Below are positions 59,422 to 64,000 of a stretch of DNA of 64,000 nucleotides, in pieces. The notes below the pieces were generated by a model. It saw only the letters and a program-made list of their open reading frames with translations. It did not search any database and was not told the origin of the DNA. Where the stretch lies: contig NZ_SOCP01000001.1 of the NCBI RefSeq assembly GCF_004364325.1, positions 1 to 64,000 of the forward strand, read 5' to 3'. Every line of letters starts with the position of its first letter. Positions within the stretch are counted from its first letter, which is position 1. The position numbers were made by a program, and so were the translations under genes. Origin of the DNA: Actinophytocola oryzae. Lineage in GTDB: Bacteria; Actinomycetota; Actinomycetes; Mycobacteriales; Pseudonocardiaceae.

Positions 59422-61416
59422 TCATCCTGGCCGGTCCTGGCCGTGTTCGCACCGCCCGCCCGCGGTGACCGTGCCGATGCCCCGGCCGGTGAGGGTGATC
59501 TCGCCCCAGTGCGCGGGCAGCCGGGGGTCGGTGGTCACGGTCCCGTGCGGCACATGGGGTTCCAGGCCCAGCAGCGCACGCACGACCAGCAGCGGCGCGG
59601 CGCTGGCCCACGCCTGCGGCGAGCACGAGGTGGGGAACGGCACGGGCGGGGCGAACTCGGTGCGCGGCAGCCCGCAGTACAGCTCGGGCAGCCTGCCGCC
59701 GAACGCGGTCGCGGCGTCGAGCAGGCCGACCGCGAGCCGGTGCGCGAGGTCGACCGCGCCGGGCAGGTGGGCGTAACGCATGAGTCCCGCGACCGCGATG
59801 GCCGTGTCGTGCGGCCAGACCGACCCGTTGTGGTAGCTCATCGGGTTGTGGGCACCCATGGTCGACGCGAGGGTGCGCAGGCCGTAGCCGGTGTCCATGT
59901 CCGGTTCGGACAGTCGCGCGACGAGCGTGGCGGCGTGTTCGTCGGTGGCGATGCCGGTCCACAGGCAGTGGGCGGTGTTGCTGGTCAGTGCGTCGACCGG
60001 GGCGCCGTCGCCGTCCAGCGCGACGGCGTACCAGCCGTGTCGCGGGAGCCAGAAGCGCTCGGCGAAGCGCGTTCGGAGCGCCTCGGCCCTGGCGCGGTGG
60101 CGGGTCGGGTCTTCGCCGAACGCCTCGGCCAGCTCGGCGCGGGCGAGCCACGCGGCGTAGGCGTAACCCTGCACCTCGCACAGCGCGATGGGTCCGGTGG
60201 CGAGGCGGCCGTCGGCGTGGTTGACGGCGTCGGGGCTGTCCTTCCACCCCTGGTTCGCGAGGCCGCGGTCGGTGGCGCGCCGGTAGGTGACGAAGTCGCC
60301 GTGACCGTCCACCCAGGACAGCGCGGCGTCGGCGGCGGGCAGGAGTGCCCTGACGGCGTCCTCGGCCACGCCCCACCGCCACGCCTGCGCGAGCAGCATG
60401 ACGAACAGCGGGGTGGCGTCGGCGGTGCCGTAGTAGCGCTCGCCGCCGAGGAGCGCGGCGCTGTCGGGTCCTCGGCGCAGCTCGTGCATGATCCGGCCGG
60501 GCTCCTCCTCGGTGGCCGGGTCGACGCGGGTGCCCTGCGACTCCGCGAGGGTCCGGAGGGTGCCGAGCGCGAGACCGGGGTCGAGTGGGAGCGCCATCCA
60601 GGCGGTGAGCAGGCTGTCCCGGCCGAAGAGCGTCATGAACCAGGGCGCCCCGGCGGCGACGTACGGTCGCGGCCCGTCGATCCGCAGCGCGCCGAGGTCG
60701 CTTTCGGTGCGGCGCAACACCTCCGCGAGCGCCGGGTCCTCGGCGGTGATCCGGGTGTTGCCCGCGAGCCACGCCTCGAGCCGTCGTGCCGGGCGGGTCC
60801 TGTCGAACGGCCTGCCGGTCCCGACGGTCACCTCGGCCTCCCAGCGGCTGCGCGCGGGGAGGTGGACGCGCCAGGTGAGACCTTCGGTCGTCAGCTCGGG
60901 TTCGCCGGTCGCGCTCACCGACACGTGCCGCCCCCGCCCACGGAGCACGAGCGCGTCGCCCTCGACGCTCGCGTGCGCCGCCCCGGCGGCCCGGCCCTCC
61001 TTGACGGCGAAGAGGTCCGCGAAGTCGGCGGCCACCGCCAGGTCGAGCCGGACGTCGGCGGCGTCGCCGACGTTGTCGACGCTGATGGTCTCGGACATGC
61101 CGTCGCCGACGAGCCGGTCCCTGCACACGAGCAGGTCCGGCGCGCGTCGCGACACGAACCGCGCCTGGAAGGCCGCCGGCTGCCGCACCGACAGCGGGGT
61201 GAGCCCGTCGACCGCCAGCTCCCACCGGGACAGCACTCGCGCGTCGTCGAGGAAGAGCCCGTGCGCGGCGCCGGGGGTGATGTTCCCCTCGGCGCCGGAC
61301 AGGCAGAAGGCACTGCCCTCGACGGTGGTGATCCCGCCGGCGTGCACGGCCTCGCCCGCGTTGAACGGTCCGCTGATGTCCACTCCTCCGATCCGGGTGG
61401 ACACCGAGTGTCGCAT
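59422..61416 (-). CDS. Glycogen-debranching-type glycoside hydrolase (amylo-alpha-1,6-glucosidase family)
   Basis: 664 residues. An N-terminal beta domain (DISGPFNAGEAVHAGGITTV; GLFLDDARVLSRWELAVDG) precedes an (alpha/alpha)6 barrel with PWFMTLFGRDSLLTAWM, DSPDAVNHADG and SYHNGSVWPHDTAIA, as in bacterial GDE-like and MGH1-type hydrolases. There is no signal peptide. It probably trims alpha-linked glucans or glycosides in the cytoplasm. The ATG at 61416 has its ribosome-binding GGAG inside a perfect hairpin just upstream. The gene is coupled to the PcaB-like lyase. Confidence 0.85.
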   Translation of the reverse strand: MRHSVSTRIGGVDISGPFNAGEAVHAGGITTVEGSAFCLSGAEGNITPGAAHGLFLDDARVLSRWELAVDGLTPLSVRQPAAFQARFVSRRAPDLLVCRDRLVGDGMSETISVDNVGDAADVRLDLAVAADFADLFAVKEGRAAGAAHASVEGDALVLRGRGRHVSVSATGEPELTTEGLTWRVHLPARSRWEAEVTVGTGRPFDRTRPARRLEAWLAGNTRITAEDPALAEVLRRTESDLGALRIDGPRPYVAAGAPWFMTLFGRDSLLTAWMALPLDPGLALGTLRTLAESQGTRVDPATEEEPGRIMHELRRGPDSAALLGGERYYGTADATPLFVMLLAQAWRWGVAEDAVRALLPAADAALSWVDGHGDFVTYRRATDRGLANQGWKDSPDAVNHADGRLATGPIALCEVQGYAYAAWLARAELAEAFGEDPTRHRARAEALRTRFAERFWLPRHGWYAVALDGDGAPVDALTSNTAHCLWTGIATDEHAATLVARLSEPDMDTGYGLRTLASTMGAHNPMSYHNGSVWPHDTAIAVAGLMRYAHLPGAVDLAHRLAVGLLDAATAFGGRLPELYCGLPRTEFAPPVPFPTSCSPQAWASAAPLLVVRALLGLEPHVPHGTVTTDPRLPAHWGEITLTGRGIGTVTAGGRCEHGQDRPG

Positions 61417-61422
61417 CAGGGT

Positions 61423-61453
61423 GGTCTCCGGGAGGGGAGCCCTCCCGGAGACC
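61423..61453 (-). promoter_or_regulatory. Perfect 14-bp hairpin covering the ribosome-binding site
   Basis: GGTCTCCGGGAGGG (61423-61436) and CCCTCCCGGAGACC (61440-61453) are exact reverse complements with a 3-nt loop. The stem ends 6 nt before the ATG of the debranching-type gene at 61416, and the arm nearest the start contains CCGGAG, the only good ribosome-binding sequence. A folded leader would block translation. A protein operator on DNA is the alternative. Confidence 0.6.
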
Positions 61454-61574
61454 GTGCAATAGGGTCGGACCGACGGTGAAGAATTGCTACCGAAACTGCC
61501 GACCGGGACCATTACCGGAGTGCGTTGCGTACGATTTCGGCGTCCTGGAACGGTGGTTCGCGACGAGGTGATCG

Positions 61575-62711
61575 GTGACCGATCTGGTTGGGCCGTACGA
61601 ACTCGCTCAGTTGATCGGGCGTGGTGGGATGGGCGAGGTGTGGCTCGCGATCGACACCCGCAACGACCGGGAAGTGGCGATCAAACTGCTGGCCAGGCAG
61701 GCCCTGACCGATCCTGAGCTGCAGGAACGGTTCCGCAGGGAGTGCAAGATCGCCGCCAGGATCTGGCATCCGCACATCCTGCCCGTGTGGGACTACTCGG
61801 TGCAGGGACGGCCCTACATCGTCATGCCTTTCGTCGAGGACGGGACCGATCTCGCGTCAATTCTCAATTCGGGGCCAATTGCACCTGAACGTGCGGTGAA
61901 CATTGTGCGCCAGGTGGCGTCCGCTCTTGACGCGGCGCACCGCGCGGATCTCCGCCACCGTGACGTGAAGCCGTCGAACATCATGATCCGGCCGGACGGC
62001 GGCGACGAGAAGGCGCTGCTGTTCGACTGGGGCATCGCCCAGCCGGTCGACGCCAGCCGCGCGGCACCCGTGACCCGGCTCGACCAGCTCGTCGGCACCC
62101 CCGCCTACATCGCGCCGGAGCGGCTGTCCGACAAGGTCACCCCCGACCACCGCGCGGACGTCTACTCGCTGGCCGTGGTGCTCTTCGAGTGCCTCGCCGG
62201 TCACAAGCCCTTCGACGGCGAGGACATGGCGGTCCTCACGGCCCAGGTGGTCCGCGACCCGCCGCCGCTGCCCGGCCACCTGCCTGCCGCACTCCGCGAC
62301 GTCGTGGCGAAGGGCCTGGTCAAGGACCCGGACGCACGCTGGCAGAGCGCGGGCGAGATGGGTGCCGCGGCACAGGCGGCCCTCGCCCCCGCCCAGGTAC
62401 CCGTGGCGGCCGTGCCACCGCGCCTGCCCACCCGACCCAGCGCGGCACTGCCCGCACCACCGGTGCCCGCCACGGTTTCGAACGCCCCGCGCATCACCGC
62501 CGTGGCGGCGCTCGGCGCGGTCGCCGCCGTCCTCCTCCTGCTGCTCGACGCGGTCGACTCCACCACCTTCTGGCTGCTCCTCGCGTTGCTGGCACCCGGC
62601 GGCGGCCTGGTCGGCCTCGGCCTCTGGGGACCGAGGCGCGCCAGGCCGGACACCGTGCTGCCCGGCGACCCGACGTTGCACCCGGGAGGGTTCCCGGGCG
62701 TCGGACCGTAG
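61575..62711 (+). CDS. Membrane Ser/Thr protein kinase with DWG motif
   Basis: 378 residues. Kinase features are the GRGGMGEV loop (15-22), Lys37 (VAIKLL) and HRD at 128-130 (HRDVKPSN). The metal-binding motif is DWG at 151-153 in place of DFG; Asp is kept, so activity is likely. A Pro-rich linker (about 275-305) leads to two hydrophobic segments (about 310-350), anchoring it with no sizeable extracellular sensor. GTG start at 61575. It is followed by an FHA protein, a standard phosphothreonine-reading partner. Confidence 0.92.
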   Translation: MTDLVGPYELAQLIGRGGMGEVWLAIDTRNDREVAIKLLARQALTDPELQERFRRECKIAARIWHPHILPVWDYSVQGRPYIVMPFVEDGTDLASILNSGPIAPERAVNIVRQVASALDAAHRADLRHRDVKPSNIMIRPDGGDEKALLFDWGIAQPVDASRAAPVTRLDQLVGTPAYIAPERLSDKVTPDHRADVYSLAVVLFECLAGHKPFDGEDMAVLTAQVVRDPPPLPGHLPAALRDVVAKGLVKDPDARWQSAGEMGAAAQAALAPAQVPVAAVPPRLPTRPSAALPAPPVPATVSNAPRITAVAALGAVAAVLLLLLDAVDSTTFWLLLALLAPGGGLVGLGLWGPRRARPDTVLPGDPTLHPGGFPGVGP

Positions 62712-62732
62712 CGTCGGAGGCGCAGGAACACG

Positions 62733-63557
62733 GTGACACACAAGAAGGTCAGCATGACTCAGGGCATGTATCCGCTCGGTCGCCTCACCCCGAGCCTCGT
62801 CCGCCAGGAACCGCTCTTCGCCGGGGCAACCGCACCCGCGGGCACGCTCTTCGTGCTCGGCGACGCGGGCGGGTACGCCGCCGCGGCGGTCAGCGGGCGT
62901 GAGCTTCTCGTCGGCCGCAACACCCCGGACGTGCACGTGGCCATCGGCAGCGGCGACGCCTACGTCAGCCGCGAGCACGCCACGCTGCGGTGCGTGCCCT
63001 ACGGCGGCACGACACAGTGGGTCATCCGCAACGGCGGCAAGCTCCCCATCCGGATGCCCGACAACGCGCCGCTGCTCAGCGCGCACGAGGCACCCCTGCC
63101 CGGCGGCTACACCCCGCTCTACATCCAGGGCGAGCAGCTGCACGTGGTCGAGGTGCTCGTCAGCGACGGCCGGCGCAGGCGGGGCGCGGTCAGCCCGCAG
63201 ACCAGCACCGGCAATCTGCGGCTGCCGCTGACCAGGCGCGAGTGGCTGGTGCTCGTCGCGATGTTCGCCGACGTGCTGGCCCGCGAGGACCAGGCGATGC
63301 CGAACAGCTGGAACGGCACCGCGAAGCTGCTCAACACCGTGCCCGGCCAGTCCGGCTGGACCGACCGCAAGGCGGAGAACGTCGTCGACGGCGTCCGCCA
63401 GCGCCTCACCTCGGCCGGGATCGAGCGGCTGACCAGGGAGACCGCGCCGTCGGAGGCACTCAAGGCCAACCTGGCGCGCGTACTCCTCGACACCGGCACG
63501 CTCGTGCCGGACGACCTGCGGGTCCTCACCACCGGGATCGGGAACACGGAGAGCTGA
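62733..63557 (+). CDS. FHA-domain protein
   Basis: 274 residues. The FHA core is clear: ELLVGRNTPDVHVAIG, YVSREHATLR and WVIRNGGKLPIRM, which bind phosphothreonine peptides. The C-terminal part (about 165-255) is a predicted winged-helix-like segment (LTRREWLVLVAMFADVLARE; TDRKAENVVDGVRQRL), as in FHA proteins that act as kinase substrates. The GTG at 62733 (AGGAACACG upstream) is my choice; the ATG at 62754 is an alternative. The stop overlaps the next ATG (TGATG). Confidence 0.88.
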   Translation: MTHKKVSMTQGMYPLGRLTPSLVRQEPLFAGATAPAGTLFVLGDAGGYAAAAVSGRELLVGRNTPDVHVAIGSGDAYVSREHATLRCVPYGGTTQWVIRNGGKLPIRMPDNAPLLSAHEAPLPGGYTPLYIQGEQLHVVEVLVSDGRRRRGAVSPQTSTGNLRLPLTRREWLVLVAMFADVLAREDQAMPNSWNGTAKLLNTVPGQSGWTDRKAENVVDGVRQRLTSAGIERLTRETAPSEALKANLARVLLDTGTLVPDDLRVLTTGIGNTES

Positions 63558-64000
63558 TGGCGAGATCGAGAGCCGGACTGGCGGGCGTGCGGATCGTCGC
63601 GCTCGTCGCCGGCGTCGTGCTGATCATCGTGGCGGTCGTACTCGTCACGCGGCACGAGAAGGGGCAGGCGGGTGGCTGCGACGAGCCCGCCACCACCGTC
63701 CGGGGCGTGATCGGCTCGGAGAAGCAGGCCTTCTTCGACGACACGCGGGTGACCGACCGCCTGGCGTGCCTGGGTTTCCGCGTCGAGGTCGACGCGAGCG
63801 GCTCCCGTGACATGGTCCAGGCGCTGCACCGCGACGACGGCTACGCGTTCGCGTTCCCGTCGAGCACGCCCACCGCGGAGACCATCCTCACGGAGTTCCG
63901 GCTGACGGAGAAGATCCCCCTGTTCTCCACGCCGATGATCGTGGCGACGTTCAGGCCGATCGTGGACCTGCTGGCGGACAACGGCGTGGTGGCGCAGGCG
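63557..64000 (+). CDS. Membrane-anchored protein, solute-binding-like, truncated by the window end
   Basis: 148 residues are visible, open to the last base. A membrane segment at about 12-30 (IVALVAGVVLIIVAVVLV) is followed by an extracellular domain resembling a type 2 periplasmic-binding protein (GVIGSEKQAFFDD; AFAFPSSTPTAETI; TPMIVATFRPIVDLL). The ATG at 63557 overlaps the FHA gene stop, so it belongs to the kinase-FHA operon. In actinobacteria such proteins often continue into a VWA domain, which cannot be checked here. Confidence 0.75.
   Translation, partial: MARSRAGLAGVRIVALVAGVVLIIVAVVLVTRHEKGQAGGCDEPATTVRGVIGSEKQAFFDDTRVTDRLACLGFRVEVDASGSRDMVQALHRDDGYAFAFPSSTPTAETILTEFRLTEKIPLFSTPMIVATFRPIVDLLADNGVVAQA

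Overview
The window is very G+C-rich actinomycete chromosome, with short operons, many GTG starts and stop/start overlaps. Several copies of a GAAGGACGCCTTC-type palindromic repeat, which I know from Amycolatopsis, Lentzea, Saccharothrix and relatives, point to Pseudonocardiales. A filamentous soil saprophyte is the best guess; no rRNA or tRNA gene is present to fix the genus. There is no sign of phage, insertion sequences or CRISPR.

Layout. 1-405: non-coding repeats. 406-5793: an AlkZ-like winged-helix protein, a WYL regulator, two DGPF/YCII proteins with an ECF42-type sigma factor, and a LacI regulator. 5800-9260: L-rhamnose catabolism (bifunctional rhamnulose-1-phosphate aldolase/lactaldehyde dehydrogenase and rhamnulokinase) behind a clear LacI-type operator. 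9326-16055: aldo/keto reductase and LysR pair, then TetR, acyl-CoA synthetase and a large LuxR (LAL) regulator. 16194-21707: a secreted cutinase/PET-hydrolase-type polyesterase whose stop codon overlaps the start of a five-gene branched-chain-amino-acid-type (HAAT) ABC transporter. 21711-26945: monooxygenase-like small protein, zinc alcohol dehydrogenase, P450 with ferredoxin and TetR, NDH-2-like flavoprotein, S4 protein. 26950-37361: a Na+/H+ antiporter with a C-terminal UBP zinc finger, then a cell-envelope operon (FN3 protein, MoxR ATPase, DUF58, transglutaminase-like membrane protein) convergent with a receptor Ser/Thr kinase. 37465-42357: PadR and flavin monooxygenase, methyltransferase, NTF2-like protein, LigD-type polymerase. 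42565-48788: plant polysaccharide degradation (pectate lyase, a GH74-PL11 fusion, divergent GH16) around a regulatory region with CebR/LacI-type palindromes. 48808-55510: SMI1-like protein and cobalamin synthesis (phosphatase-like protein, CobB, CobO, chelatase, CobL) with a cobalamin riboswitch. 55537-64000: O-methyltransferase, ABC exporter, PcaB-like lyase, glycogen-debranching-type enzyme, and a kinase/FHA/membrane-protein operon running off the right edge.

A theme running through the window is the use of plant material. Pectate lyase, rhamnogalacturonan lyase and xyloglucanase attack the primary wall. Rhamnose released from rhamnogalacturonan could feed the rhamnose operon. The polyesterase could attack cutin or suberin, and the coupled transporter, acyl-CoA synthetase, alcohol dehydrogenase and P450 are plausible uptake and catabolic partners. 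The polyesterase-HAAT transporter operon and the GH74-PL11 fusion are the two observations I consider most likely to be undescribed. The links between loci are inference from content, not shown by the sequence.
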